Shown here: one piece after another, positions 47,108 through 56,452 of the stretch | Layout: every line of letters starts with the position of its first letter | Position numbering within the stretch: position 1 is the stretch's first letter | NCBI GenBank assembly: GCA_963818445.1 | Contig: CAWFSG010000001.1 | Span: 62,001 to 126,000 of the forward strand | Source: Prado023 sp963818445 | Lineage (GTDB): Bacteria > Actinomycetota > Actinomycetes > S36-B12 > CAIYMF01 | Length of the DNA stretch: 64,000 bases | Reading direction: 5' to 3' | Notes under the pieces: generated by a model | Database searches by the model: none | Told to the model about the DNA's origin: nothing | The model's input: only the letters and a program-made list of their open reading frames with translations | Position numbers and translations under genes: made by a program

Positions 47108-48975
47108 CAGCCCAGTTCCGCCTCGAAGTCGCCGGACTCCAGACGCGCCTTGAGCGTGGTCAGGAAGCGTGCGGCGTCCGCACCGTCCACCAGGCGGTGG
47201 TCGTAGGTCAGCGCGAGGTAGACCATCGAGCGGATCGCGATGGAGTCCGCGCCCGTCTCGTCGACCACGACGACCGGGCGCCGAACGATCGCACCGAGAC
47301 CCAGGATCGCGACCTGTGGCTGGTTCACGATCGGGGTGTCGAACAGGGCGCCGCGGCTGCCGGTGTTGGTGATCGTGAAGGTCCCGCCGGACAGCTCGTC
47401 GGGCGACACCTTGTTGGTGCGCGTCCGCTCGGCGACGTCGGCGATCTTGCGGCCGAGCCCGCCCAGGTTCAGGTCGTCGGCGTCCCGCACGACCGGCACG
47501 AGCAGGCCGCGCTCGGTGTCCACGGCGATCCCCAGGTGGATTGCGTCGTGGTACGTGACGGTCCCCGCAGCCTGGTCGATGGAGGCATTGACCACCGGGT
47601 AGGCCTTGAGCGCCTCGATGATCGCCTTCGCGAAGAAGGGCATGAACGACAGCTTCACGCCCTCACGCGCCTGGAAGGAGTCCTTGTGCCGGGCGCGCAG
47701 AGCGGCGATCCGGGTCACATCGGCCTCGACGACCGTGGTCAGCTGTGCCGAGGTGTGCAGCGACTCCACCATGCGCTCAGCGATCACCTTGCGCAGGCGG
47801 GTCAGCTTCTCCGTGCGCGCGCCCGCGGCGGGCGCCGAAGCCGCGGGGGCCGCCGGTGCGGGCGTTGCCGCCGGCGTTGCGGCCTGGGCGGCAGCAGGCG
47901 CAGGCGCCCCAGGAGCCGGGGCAGCAGCCGGGGCCGGGGCAGCAGCGGGGGCAGTCGGAGCCGTGGCGGCGCCAGCCGAGCGGTGCGTCGCGTCGAAGAT
48001 GTCCTGCTTGGTGATCCGGCCACCGACGCCGGTCCCGCGGACGGTCGACAGGTCCACGCCGGACTGCGCGGCGAGCTTGCGGACCAGCGGCGTGACGTAG
48101 AGGTCCGACGGTGCAGCGCCGGCGTGTGCCCCGGCGCTGGGAGCCTCGGCGGTCGCCGCCGCCACGGGGACGGGCTCGGGCGCAGGGGTCGGCGCCGCGG
48201 CGGGCTCGGGCGCGGCGGCCACCACGGGCTCCGGGGCAGGTGCCGGTGCGGCCGCCGGAGCCCCGACCGGGGCGGGCGTTCCGATGACGCCCAGGGTCTG
48301 GCCGACCTCCGCGGTCTCGTCCTCGAGGACGCGGATCTCGAGCAGCATCCCCGAGCTCGGAGCGGGCAGCTCGGTGTCGACCTTGTCGGTGGAGACCTCG
48401 AGCAGGGGTTCGTCGGCCGACACCATGTCGCCGACCTTCTTCAGCCAGCGGGTGACGGTGCCCTCGGTGACGGACTCACCCAGTGCGGGCAGGATCACGG
48501 GCGTCTCGGTGCCCGAGACGGCGTGGCTTCCCGAGCGCGGCGGGTTGGGGTCCGGGGGGACCGATCCGAGGGCGGCAGCGGCGGCCGCTGCGGCAGGCGC
48601 CACGGCCGGGCGGGCCGGTGGGGCGGCGACGGCCTGGACCGGCGCCGGTGCCGACACGGCGGCGGGAGTGGCAACTGGTGGCGCGGCCGCTTCCGGGGCG
48701 GCCGGGGCGGCAGCAGCCGGCTCCGCGGGAGCATCACCGGCAGCGCCGATCACGCCGAGCGGCGCCCCGACGGCGACGGTCTCATCCTCGCCGGCCGCGA
48801 TGGACAGCAGGACGCCGGAGGCCGGGGCGGGGATCTCAGTGTCGACCTTGTCGGTCGAGACCTCGACCAGGGGCTCGTCTGCGCGCACCTCCTCGCCGAC
48901 CTGCTTGAGCCAGCGGGTGACGGTGCCCTCGGTGACGCTCTCGCCGAGCTGCGGCATGGTGACGGTGACCGACAT
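47107..48975 (-). CDS. sucB: 2-oxoglutarate dehydrogenase E2, dihydrolipoamide acyltransferase
   Basis: 622 residues from ATG at 48975 (MSVTVTMPQLGESVTEG). Two lipoyl domains are present (~1-80 and ~135-215), each with a DKVDTE lipoylation lysine. Long Ala/Pro linkers lead to a peripheral-subunit-binding domain (YVTPLVRKLAAQSGVDLSTV) and the catalytic domain ending in YDHRLVDGADAARFL. It carries acyl groups between E1 and E3. The lipoyl lysines are the targets of LipB/LipA and the lipoamide is reoxidised by the Lpd encoded just upstream. Linker DNA is highly repetitive. Confidence 0.94.
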   Translation of the reverse strand: MSVTVTMPQLGESVTEGTVTRWLKQVGEEVRADEPLVEVSTDKVDTEIPAPASGVLLSIAAGEDETVAVGAPLGVIGAAGDAPAEPAAAAPAAPEAAAPPVATPAAVSAPAPVQAVAAPPARPAVAPAAAAAAAALGSVPPDPNPPRSGSHAVSGTETPVILPALGESVTEGTVTRWLKKVGDMVSADEPLLEVSTDKVDTELPAPSSGMLLEIRVLEDETAEVGQTLGVIGTPAPVGAPAAAPAPAPEPVVAAAPEPAAAPTPAPEPVPVAAATAEAPSAGAHAGAAPSDLYVTPLVRKLAAQSGVDLSTVRGTGVGGRITKQDIFDATHRSAGAATAPTAPAAAPAPAAAPAPGAPAPAAAQAATPAATPAPAAPAASAPAAGARTEKLTRLRKVIAERMVESLHTSAQLTTVVEADVTRIAALRARHKDSFQAREGVKLSFMPFFAKAIIEALKAYPVVNASIDQAAGTVTYHDAIHLGIAVDTERGLLVPVVRDADDLNLGGLGRKIADVAERTRTNKVSPDELSGGTFTITNTGSRGALFDTPIVNQPQVAILGLGAIVRRPVVVVDETGADSIAIRSMVYLALTYDHRLVDGADAARFLTTLKARLESGDFEAELG

Positions 48976-49009
48976 CTGCGGACTCCTCATCGAATGGTCG
49001 GAAACGGGT

Positions 49010-50386
49010 TCAGGCGTGTGCGTGCAGGGGCTTGCCGGCCAGCGCGAGGTGCGCCTCGCCGAGGGCCTCGTTCTGGGTGGGGTGGGCGTGCACGAGGGAC
49101 GCCACCTCAGCGGGGTAGGCCTCCCAGTTGTAGATCAGCTGGGCCTCGCCGATCTGCTCGCCGATCCGGGCGCCCACCATGTGGACCCCGATGACCGGCC
49201 CGTCGACGCGCCGGACCAGCTTGATGAACCCGGTGGTCGCCAGGATCTGGCTCTTGCCATTGCCCCCGAGGCTGTACTCGTAGGACTCGACGGCGTCGGC
49301 GCCGAACTTCTCCTTGGCCTGGGCCTCGGTGAGTCCGATCGATCCGATCTCCGGCTCGCAGTACGTGACCCGCGGGATGCCGAGCTCGTCGATGGCCGGT
49401 GGGTTGAGCCCCGCGATCTCCTCGGCGACGAAGATGCCCTGCTGGAAGCCGCGGTGCGCCAGCTGGAGGCCGGGGACGATGTCGCCGACCGCGAACACGC
49501 CGGGGACGTTCGTGGCAAGGCGCTCATCGGCCAGGACCCAACCGCGCTCCATGGCGACCCCGACCTCCTCGAAGCCCATGCCGCTGGCGTTCGGGCCTCG
49601 TCCGACGGCGACCAGCATGATCTCGGCCGAGTGCGTGGAGCCGTCCTCGAGGGTGGCAACGACGCCGTTGTCGTCCTGGGTCACGCTGGCGAACCGGACG
49701 CCGGTGGTGAACGTGATCTTGCGCTTGCGGAACGCCCGCTCGAGGGCCTTCGAGCATGCCTCGTCCTCGGCCGGGACCAGCCGGGGCAGCGCCTCGATGA
49801 TGGTCACCTCCGACCCGAAGGACTTCCAGACCGAGGCGAACTCCACGCCGATCACGCCGCCGCCCAGCACGATCACGCTGGCCGGGATGTAGTCCAGCCC
49901 CAGCGCCTGGTCGCTGGTCATGACCCGTCCGCCGATGTCCAGGCCGGGCAGGCTGCGCGCGTACGAGCCGGTGGCCAGGACCACGTTGCGCCCGGTGTAG
50001 GCGGTGCCGTCGACGTCCACGGTGTTCGCGGCGGTCAGCCGACCGGAGCCCTCCACATACGTGATCGCGCGGCTCTTGACCAGCCCCTGCAGGCCCTTGT
50101 AGAGCCGACCCACGACCCCGTCGCGGTAGGAGTTGACCTTGCCGATGTCGATTCCGTTGAGCGTCGTGCTCACGCCGAACTGCTCGCTCTCGCGTGCGGT
50201 GTCAGCCACCTCAGCCGCGTGCAGCAGGGCCTTGGTCGGGATGCAGCCTCGATGCAGGCAGGTCCCGCCGAGCTTGTCCTTCTCGATCAGGGCCACGGAC
50301 AGCCCGAGCTGGGATGCCCGAAGGGCGCAGGCGTATCCGCCGCTGCCTCCGCCGAGGATCACGACATCGAACTGGTTGTCGGCCAC
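49010..50386 (-). CDS. lpdA: Dihydrolipoyl dehydrogenase
   Basis: 458 residues from GTG at 50386 (VADNQFDVVILGGGSGGYAC). FAD-binding GGGSGG motif, redox-active disulfide GGTCLHRGCIPTKALL, NAD-binding VVILGGGVIGVEFAS type (here VIVLGGGVIGVEFASVW), and the dimer-interface His-Glu pair in HAHPTQNEALGEAHL. It reoxidises dihydrolipoamide on SucB, whose gene follows 34 bases later in the same direction. Confidence 0.96.
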   Translation of the reverse strand: MADNQFDVVILGGGSGGYACALRASQLGLSVALIEKDKLGGTCLHRGCIPTKALLHAAEVADTARESEQFGVSTTLNGIDIGKVNSYRDGVVGRLYKGLQGLVKSRAITYVEGSGRLTAANTVDVDGTAYTGRNVVLATGSYARSLPGLDIGGRVMTSDQALGLDYIPASVIVLGGGVIGVEFASVWKSFGSEVTIIEALPRLVPAEDEACSKALERAFRKRKITFTTGVRFASVTQDDNGVVATLEDGSTHSAEIMLVAVGRGPNASGMGFEEVGVAMERGWVLADERLATNVPGVFAVGDIVPGLQLAHRGFQQGIFVAEEIAGLNPPAIDELGIPRVTYCEPEIGSIGLTEAQAKEKFGADAVESYEYSLGGNGKSQILATTGFIKLVRRVDGPVIGVHMVGARIGEQIGEAQLIYNWEAYPAEVASLVHAHPTQNEALGEAHLALAGKPLHAHA

Positions 50387-50525
50387 GTGGGGACCTTTCT
50401 GATCGAGGGTGCTGAACGTGCGTGCCCCGCCGGCGCGGGTGCGCAGGCACATCCTGCCAGCAGTTGACCCCTCGCGGGGGGCCACGGGAGGGGCCGTGGG
50501 TGCAGAACCCGATGGGAGTTGGTGC

Positions 50526-52008
50526 TCAGCCCTGTTGGTCGGCCATCCGCTCGGCGACCGCGACCAGGGTCCGCACGCCGTACCCCGTGGCTCCCTTGCC
50601 GTTGTAGGCCCAGGGTGTCCCGTCGACGAACGCAGGACCGGCGATGTCCAGGTGCGCCCACGGCACGCCCTCGGGGACGAACTCGCGCAGGAAGGCAGCC
50701 GCGGTCATCATGCCGCCGTTGCGCTCGCCGATGTTGGCCAGGTCGGCCACGGGGGAGTCCAGCGACGGGCGCAGCTCGTCGGAGATCGGCATCGGCCACG
50801 AGAGCTCGCCGGCGGACTCCGCAGCGGCGTGCACCTCGTCGCGCCACCCGTCGTCGTTGCCCATGACCCCGGCGATCCGCGAGCCGAGGGCGACCACCTG
50901 CGCCCCGGTCAGCGTGGCCACGTCGATGATCGCGTCGGGCTCGTCGGCTCCGCAGCGGACCAGGGCGTCCATCATCACCAGACGGCCCTCGGCGTCGGTG
51001 TTGAGCACCTCGACGGTCTTGCCGCCGTACGCGGTGATGACGTCGCCCGGGCGCTGGGCGGCGCCGCTGGGCATGTTCTCCGCGATGGCCAGGTAGGCCG
51101 TCACCCGTACGGCGATGCCGAGCTGGGCGATGGCGCGCACAGCGGCGAGGACGGCCGCAGCCCCGGCCATGTCGCACTTCATGGTGATCATCCCGGCCGG
51201 CGGCTTGAGCGAGAGGCCACCGGAGTCGAAGGTGATGCCCTTGCCGACCAGCGCGAGATGGGCGCCTGCCCCGGCCGGCGAATAGGACAGCCGCACCAGG
51301 CGCGGCGGGTTCGCCGACCCCTGGCCCACGGCGAGGATCCCGCCGAACTTCTGCGTGCGCAGGGCCTTCTCATCGAGGACCTCGATGTCGATCGTGGTCC
51401 CCTCGACGGCTGCGACGAGCCTCAGCGGCGAGCGCTGCCGGGGGCAGGGCGCCGGGGGGCGTGTCGACCAGGCGACGGGTCAGGAGGATGGCCTCGCCGA
51501 TGACCTGGGCGCGGGTGGCTGCCGGCTTCAGTCCCTTCGTGGCGCCGACCAGGACGCTGAGCTTCGTGGGGATCGGGCGGGGGGTCTGGCCGGCCGGCTT
51601 GCCCGGGTAGCGGTACGCCCCGATGAACGTCCCGAGGGCGGCGGCCTCCACGAGGGTGACATCGTCGCCGGTCGGCAGGGCCACGGCGACGGCGCTCGAC
51701 GAGGCAGCGCGCAGTGCCGCCCCCGCAGCGCGCCGCAGGGTCTCCGGTGAGTACGAGTCGGCGTGGTCGCCGAGCCCGGTGATCATGATCGGGGGCAGGC
51801 CGTACGGCTCGCCGGGCAGGCGCAGGACCTCGTCGGCCTTGCCGGTCGCACCGATGGCGCGGGCCGCCGCGGTGAGGGCCGATTGCTGCTCCTCGGTCAG
51901 GGCCGCGCTGCTGGCCGCAACCGGTCCGGCGGCGGCCTGCGCGATGCCCAGGACGAGGAGGTCGATGCCACGCAGGGACGTGCTCAGGGAGAGGGTGGGG
52001 TTCGTCAT
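50526..52008 (-). CDS. pepA: Leucyl aminopeptidase (M17), frame-interrupted
   Basis: About 494 residues joined, from ATG at 52008 (MTNPTLSLSTSLRGIDLLVL). The catalytic C-terminal half has the metal site motifs LVGKGITFDSGGLSLKP, MKCDMAGAAAV and NTDAEGRLVM. One extra base near 51417 breaks the frame (LAAEA / VAAVEGTTIDIEVLDE). Releases N-terminal residues from peptides in the cytoplasm. It is divergent from gcvT, as in other actinobacteria. Confidence 0.92.
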
Positions 52009-52118
52009 GGCCCCACCGTATTGGGTGTCTGGCGCGCCGCGCAGCCGCGCCTGCTGCGGCGTGCGGGCGTATCCGTCCCAGGGCCTTGGGACGAGCGGGG
52101 CGCGTTAGGCTGCCGAGC

Positions 52119-53204
52119 GTGACTCTGCGCCGCACTGCCCTGACCGAGACCCACCGCGCTGCTGGGGCCAAGATGGCCGACTTCGGCGGGTGGGAGATGC
52201 CCATCGAGTACCCCACCGGGGTCGTGGCCGAGCACACCGCCGTGCGCACGGCTGTCGGGGTGTTCGACGTGTCCCACATGGGCAAGCTGGTGGTCTCCGG
52301 CCCCGGCGCCGCCGCAGCCCTGAACCGGGTCCTGGCCAACGACCTCGACCGGATCGGCACCGGCCAGGCCCAGTACTCGATGCTGTGCACCGACAGCGGC
52401 GGGGTCGTCGACGACCTCATCGTCTACCGCCTGGGCGACGACGAGGTGCGCATCGTGCCGAACGCGGCCAACGCCGCGACGGTCCGCGATGCCCTTCTCG
52501 CCGGGCTGCCCGAGGGCGTGACGCTGACCGACCTGCACGAGGCCGAGGGGATCCTGGCGATCCAGGGCCCGGGCAGCCGCGAGGTCATGCTCGACCTCGG
52601 CCTGCTCGCCCAGGGGCAGGACCTGCCCTACATGGCCTTCACGACTGCTGAGTTCGAGGGCACGTCGGCGGTGGTGTGCCGCACCGGGTACACCGGCGAG
52701 CACGGGTACGAGGTGATCCTCGGGGTGCAGTCCCTCCCCAGCCTCTGGACGCAGGTTGCCGAGCGTGCGACGCCCTGCGGGCTCGGGGCCCGCGACACCC
52801 TGCGCACCGAGATGGGCTATCCGCTGCACGGCCAGGACCTGTCCACCTCGATCACGCCGGTCGAGGCGGGGCTCTCCTGGGCGGTCGGTTGGGACAAGCC
52901 GGAGTTCGGGGGGCGCGAGGCCCTGATCTCCCAGCGGGCGGCGGGCCGGCCGCGGGCGCTTCGTGGCCTGCTGCTGGAGGGCCGCGGGGTGCCACGGGCG
53001 CACATGACGGTGCACCGGCCCGATGGGTCCGCGGCAGGGGAGACCACCTCGGGGACGTTCTCCCCGACGCTGAAGGCGGGCGTTGCGCTTGCCCTGGTGG
53101 ACCCGACGCTGACGTTCGGTGACGAGGTCGCGATCGACATCCGCGGCCGGGCGGTCCCGGCGAGGGTCGTGCGGCTGCCGTTCGTGGAGTCGTCGCCCAA
53201 GTAG
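52119..53204 (+). CDS. gcvT: Aminomethyltransferase, glycine cleavage T protein
   Basis: 361 residues from GTG at 52119 (VTLRRTALTETHRAAGAKM). It transfers the aminomethyl group from lipoylated H protein to THF. Signatures: MADFGGWEMPIEYP, VGVFDVSHMGKLVV, LAIQGPGSREVM, CRTGYTGEHGYEV, ARDTLRTEMGYPLHG and the C-terminal barrel FSPTLKAGVALALVD. No gcvH or gcvP in the window and no glycine riboswitch upstream. Confidence 0.95.
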   Translation: MTLRRTALTETHRAAGAKMADFGGWEMPIEYPTGVVAEHTAVRTAVGVFDVSHMGKLVVSGPGAAAALNRVLANDLDRIGTGQAQYSMLCTDSGGVVDDLIVYRLGDDEVRIVPNAANAATVRDALLAGLPEGVTLTDLHEAEGILAIQGPGSREVMLDLGLLAQGQDLPYMAFTTAEFEGTSAVVCRTGYTGEHGYEVILGVQSLPSLWTQVAERATPCGLGARDTLRTEMGYPLHGQDLSTSITPVEAGLSWAVGWDKPEFGGREALISQRAAGRPRALRGLLLEGRGVPRAHMTVHRPDGSAAGETTSGTFSPTLKAGVALALVDPTLTFGDEVAIDIRGRAVPARVVRLPFVESSPK

Positions 53205-53220
53205 GGCAGCGCGGAATCGC

Positions 53221-53991
53221 TCACTGCAGGGCGAGCACCAGCAGGACCGCCACGGTGGCCAGCTCCGCGGTCGCGCCCAGGACGTCCCCGGTGCTGCCGC
53301 CGAACCGGCGCTGGGCCAGCCATCCGAGACCGAGGGCGACCCCGACTGCTGCGATCGGACCCCACAGGAGCGCGCCCGACCACGGCAGCGGGCCGCCCAT
53401 CGCAGCGCTGACGGCCACCGCGGCCGCGAGCGCGCCGGCGATCACCAGCCGCGCGGGGGTGACCGAGCCGATCACCATCGCCCCGAGACCCTCAGCGCGG
53501 GCGGGGTGCACCCACGGCCCACAGGCGACCCCCACCGCGAGCCGGCCGAGGGCTACGGCCAGGACCCATGCGGCAAGCGTGGGCGCACCCGCGGGGAGTT
53601 GCGCGAGACACAGGACCTGCAGGGCGATGGTGAACCCGAGCACCAGCACGCCGAAGGGCCCGATGTCGGACCGGCGCATGATCTCGCGTGCCCTCTCCGG
53701 TGGAGCGGCGCTGCCCAGCCCGTCGGCGACGTCGGCCAGGCCGTCCCAGTGAAGTCCCCGGGTGATCCACGCGGCGAGGGCCACCACGAGGGTCGCGGAC
53801 AGCAGGCGGGCGACCAGGTCGACGCCGGTGACCAGCAGGAGCGCTCCGCTGACCATCCCGATCCCGGCACCGACGAGCGGGGCGAGAGCGACACCCCTCC
53901 CGGCAACCGAGGCATCCACCTCGGTCGGCGGCGGGACCGGCAGGCGTGTGAACGTCCCGACAGCGAACCGGATCGGATCGGACGGGTTCAT
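53221..53991 (-). CDS. cobS: Adenosylcobinamide-GDP ribazoletransferase
   Basis: 256 residues, a membrane enzyme with about six helices. It joins adenosylcobinamide-GDP to alpha-ribazole (phosphate), the last step of B12 assembly. The conserved active-site motif is TRGLHWDGLADVADGLGS, followed by RRSDIGPFGVLVLGF. ATG at 53991 overlaps the cobT stop by four bases. It is the last gene of the B12 operon and ends convergently with gcvT. Confidence 0.94.
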   Translation of the reverse strand: MNPSDPIRFAVGTFTRLPVPPPTEVDASVAGRGVALAPLVGAGIGMVSGALLLVTGVDLVARLLSATLVVALAAWITRGLHWDGLADVADGLGSAAPPERAREIMRRSDIGPFGVLVLGFTIALQVLCLAQLPAGAPTLAAWVLAVALGRLAVGVACGPWVHPARAEGLGAMVIGSVTPARLVIAGALAAAVAVSAAMGGPLPWSGALLWGPIAAVGVALGLGWLAQRRFGGSTGDVLGATAELATVAVLLVLALQ

Positions 53992-55097
53992 GTCGACGGG
54001 TCCGCCGCCCCGTCCGCGTCCCGGTCGCTGACTCCGGCCGAGGCGAACGTCGCCATGTCGCGCAGGAGGTCCCCGGCGGCGGTCACCAGGGGCAGGGCGA
54101 GCAATGCCCCCGACCCCTCGCCGAGGCGCATGCGCAGGTCCAGCAGCGGGTCGAGGCCCAGGCGATCGAGTGCTGCGGCAGCGGCGGGCTCGGTGCTGCG
54201 GTGCGAGGCGCACCACCACTGGGATGCCCGGAACGCCACCCGGTGGGCGACCAGCGCGCAGGCGCAGGAGATCACCCCATCGAGGATGACCGGTGTGCGC
54301 CGCAGCGCCGCCTGGAGCAGGAACCCGGTCGTCGCGGCGAGGTCGGGTCCGCCGCAGGTGGCCAGCAGCGCCACCGGGTCGCCCTTCACCGGACGGCCCC
54401 GGCGCATCGCATCGCGGATGGCCGCCGTCTTGCGCATCCACGTGGCGTCATCGATGCCAGTTCCCCGGCCGACGACGCGCGCGGGCTCGACATCGGCCAG
54501 CAACCCGACCAATGCGGCGGCCGGGGTCGTGTTGCCGATCCCCATGTCCCCGACGATCAGCAGGTCGGCGCCGCCGTCGATGAGCTCGTCGGCGACCCGG
54601 GCGCCGAGGCGGAGTGCGGCGACGCACTCGTCGCGGGTCATGGCGTCCTCGCGGTCGATCGAGCCACTGCCCCGGCGGACCCGGTCTGCGGTCACCTCGG
54701 CCGGGACTGGCAGGCCGCTGGCCGACCAGTCGACGTCGACACTGACATCCACGACCCGAACGCTCACCCCGTGAGCGCGTGCGAGGACCGTGGCCGCGGC
54801 CCCGCCCGTCACGAAGTTCGCCACCATCTGGGCCGTGACCTCCGGCGGGTAGGCGCTGGTTCCGGCCGTGCGAGCCACGCCGTGGTCACCGGCGAAGATG
54901 GCCAGCGCCGGGCTCTGGATCGGTGGGGGTGGGCACTGGCCGGTCACCCCGGCCAGCCACACCGACACGTCCTCGAGCCGTCCCAGGGCACCCGAGGGCT
55001 TGGTCAGCGTCTCCTGGCGAGCCAGGGCGGCGGTCCTCGCGCCCTCGTCGGCGGGAAGGATCCCCGCGGACCAGCGGCTCAGGTCGAACTCGTCCAT
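53988..55097 (-). CDS. cobT: Nicotinate-nucleotide--dimethylbenzimidazole phosphoribosyltransferase
   Basis: 369 residues from ATG at 55097 (MDEFDLSRWSAGILPADEGA). It makes alpha-ribazole phosphate for the lower ligand. Signatures: KPSGALGRLEDVSVWLAG, FAGDHGVARTAGTSAYP, VGDMGIGNTTPAAALVG and RLGEGSGALLALPLV with the catalytic Glu. It overlaps the 3' end of the MBL-CobU gene by 19 bases and the cobS start by four, so the three are one transcription unit. Confidence 0.94.
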   Translation of the reverse strand: MDEFDLSRWSAGILPADEGARTAALARQETLTKPSGALGRLEDVSVWLAGVTGQCPPPPIQSPALAIFAGDHGVARTAGTSAYPPEVTAQMVANFVTGGAAATVLARAHGVSVRVVDVSVDVDWSASGLPVPAEVTADRVRRGSGSIDREDAMTRDECVAALRLGARVADELIDGGADLLIVGDMGIGNTTPAAALVGLLADVEPARVVGRGTGIDDATWMRKTAAIRDAMRRGRPVKGDPVALLATCGGPDLAATTGFLLQAALRRTPVILDGVISCACALVAHRVAFRASQWWCASHRSTEPAAAAALDRLGLDPLLDLRMRLGEGSGALLALPLVTAAGDLLRDMATFASAGVSDRDADGAADPST

Positions 55098-56452
55098 GGA
55101 CGTCCCTTCAGTGTGCGGGGGATCCCGCTCGTCACGAGCGTCACGTCGTCGCAGGTCGCGGCCACTGCCGTGTTGACCCGCCCCAGCAGGTCGCGGAACA
55201 GCCGCCCTGAGGCGGTCGCGGGCGCGATGCCGGACCCGACCTCGTTGGTGACGATCACGACGTCGGCCTGCGTCCCGGCCAGTGAGTCCAGAAGGTCGGC
55301 CAGGCTCTCCTCGACGGCCGACTCCGCGGCCGGGGCGTCCTCCCAGGCATCGGCCCTGTCGACGGCAGCTGTCACCCACAGGGTCAGGCAATCGACCAGG
55401 ACGGTCTCCTCGGGCTCGGCCTCGCGGAGCATGTCGGCGACCTGGGCGGTCTCCCGCAGGCGCCAGGTCGGCGGCCTACGGTGCCGGTGCCGGGCGATCC
55501 GCTCGACCCATTCGGGGTCGTCGGGGTAGGTCGGTGCCGTGGCGACGTACGTGACGGGGGCCCGGCCCTTCACCAGCGACTCGGCGTGGTGGCTCTTGCC
55601 GCTGCGCGCTCCGCCGGTGACCAGCAGTCGTCGGCCCACGCGCCGGCCGGACGCGCCCACCTGCAGGGCGGTGCCGTCGCGGACGACCTCGGCGCCGATC
55701 ACCGCGAGCCGTTGCGGGAGATCGATCGGGTTGTGGTGGGACAGGTGCACCGCGACGACCCGGGCGCCCTGCGTGAGACGGCCGTCGCCGCGCAGCCGGG
55801 CGACCTCGTGGCCGAAGGTGGGCAGGTCCAGGTGGGCGCTGCCGTGGTCGGTGGTGTCGCCGAAGGTCAGCTCGAGCAGGACCACGTCGTAGGGTCCGGC
55901 GAGGTCGTCGTGGGGGAGTGCCGCGGTATCGGTGGCGTACAGCAGGGATGCGTCCGGGGCCGTGACCTCGAACAGCAGCGCGGTGCCGTCGTGGTCGCGC
56001 CCGCCGGTGGTGGAGTGGGCGGCGGGAAGGGCGCGGACCCGCAGCGCCCCGTCGGCACCGTCAGCATCGTCGACGGCGAGCTCATCCCCAGCCGCCAGCG
56101 CTCGGAACTCAACCGGCGCATCCGGCCCGACCCACTGCCGGCAGCGCTCGATCGCCTCGGCCGGGCCGGCCACCAGCAGCCCCGGTCCCGACGCCCAGGA
56201 CCACGCGAGCAGGAAGGCCGGGTCGAGGTGGTCCGGATGGTCGTGCGTGATCAGCACGGTGCGCACCCCGCTGAGGTCGACGCCGCCCGACCCGGCATCG
56301 GGCCCGGGGTCGATCAGCAGGCCACCGTCCACCAGGGCGCTGGTCCGCCCGCGGTGCACGCGGGCCCCCCGCGCCCACTGGCAGCGGTCGCAGGTGCACC
56401 ACGGGTTGGGCCAGCGGTCCGCGCTGCCGGTGCCGAGCAGGTCCACGCGCAT
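55079..56452 (-). CDS. cobU: MBL-fold / CobU fusion: adenosylcobinamide kinase-guanylyltransferase with N-terminal metallohydrolase
   Basis: 457 residues in one frame from ATG at 56452. Residues 1 to ~275 are a metallo-beta-lactamase fold protein of the PhnP type (VDLLGTGSADRWPNPWCTCD, THDHPDHLDPAFLLAW, VVAVHLSHHNPIDL) with CTCDRC as an extra metal site. Residues ~280-457 are CobU: P-loop LLVTGGARSGKSHHAESL, VDCLTLWVTAA and VTNEVGSGIAP. CobU phosphorylates adenosylcobinamide and attaches GMP. The hydrolase half may remove a cyclic phosphate or similar damage from a precursor, which is only a guess. The ATG overlaps the S-component stop by one base. Confidence 0.9.
   Translation of the reverse strand: MRVDLLGTGSADRWPNPWCTCDRCQWARGARVHRGRTSALVDGGLLIDPGPDAGSGGVDLSGVRTVLITHDHPDHLDPAFLLAWSWASGPGLLVAGPAEAIERCRQWVGPDAPVEFRALAAGDELAVDDADGADGALRVRALPAAHSTTGGRDHDGTALLFEVTAPDASLLYATDTAALPHDDLAGPYDVVLLELTFGDTTDHGSAHLDLPTFGHEVARLRGDGRLTQGARVVAVHLSHHNPIDLPQRLAVIGAEVVRDGTALQVGASGRRVGRRLLVTGGARSGKSHHAESLVKGRAPVTYVATAPTYPDDPEWVERIARHRHRRPPTWRLRETAQVADMLREAEPEETVLVDCLTLWVTAAVDRADAWEDAPAAESAVEESLADLLDSLAGTQADVVIVTNEVGSGIAPATASGRLFRDLLGRVNTAVAATCDDVTLVTSGIPRTLKGRPWTSST

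Noticed and set aside
52009..52118. Glycine riboswitch before gcvT
   Set aside because: The 110-base gap lacks the conserved glycine aptamer sequences.
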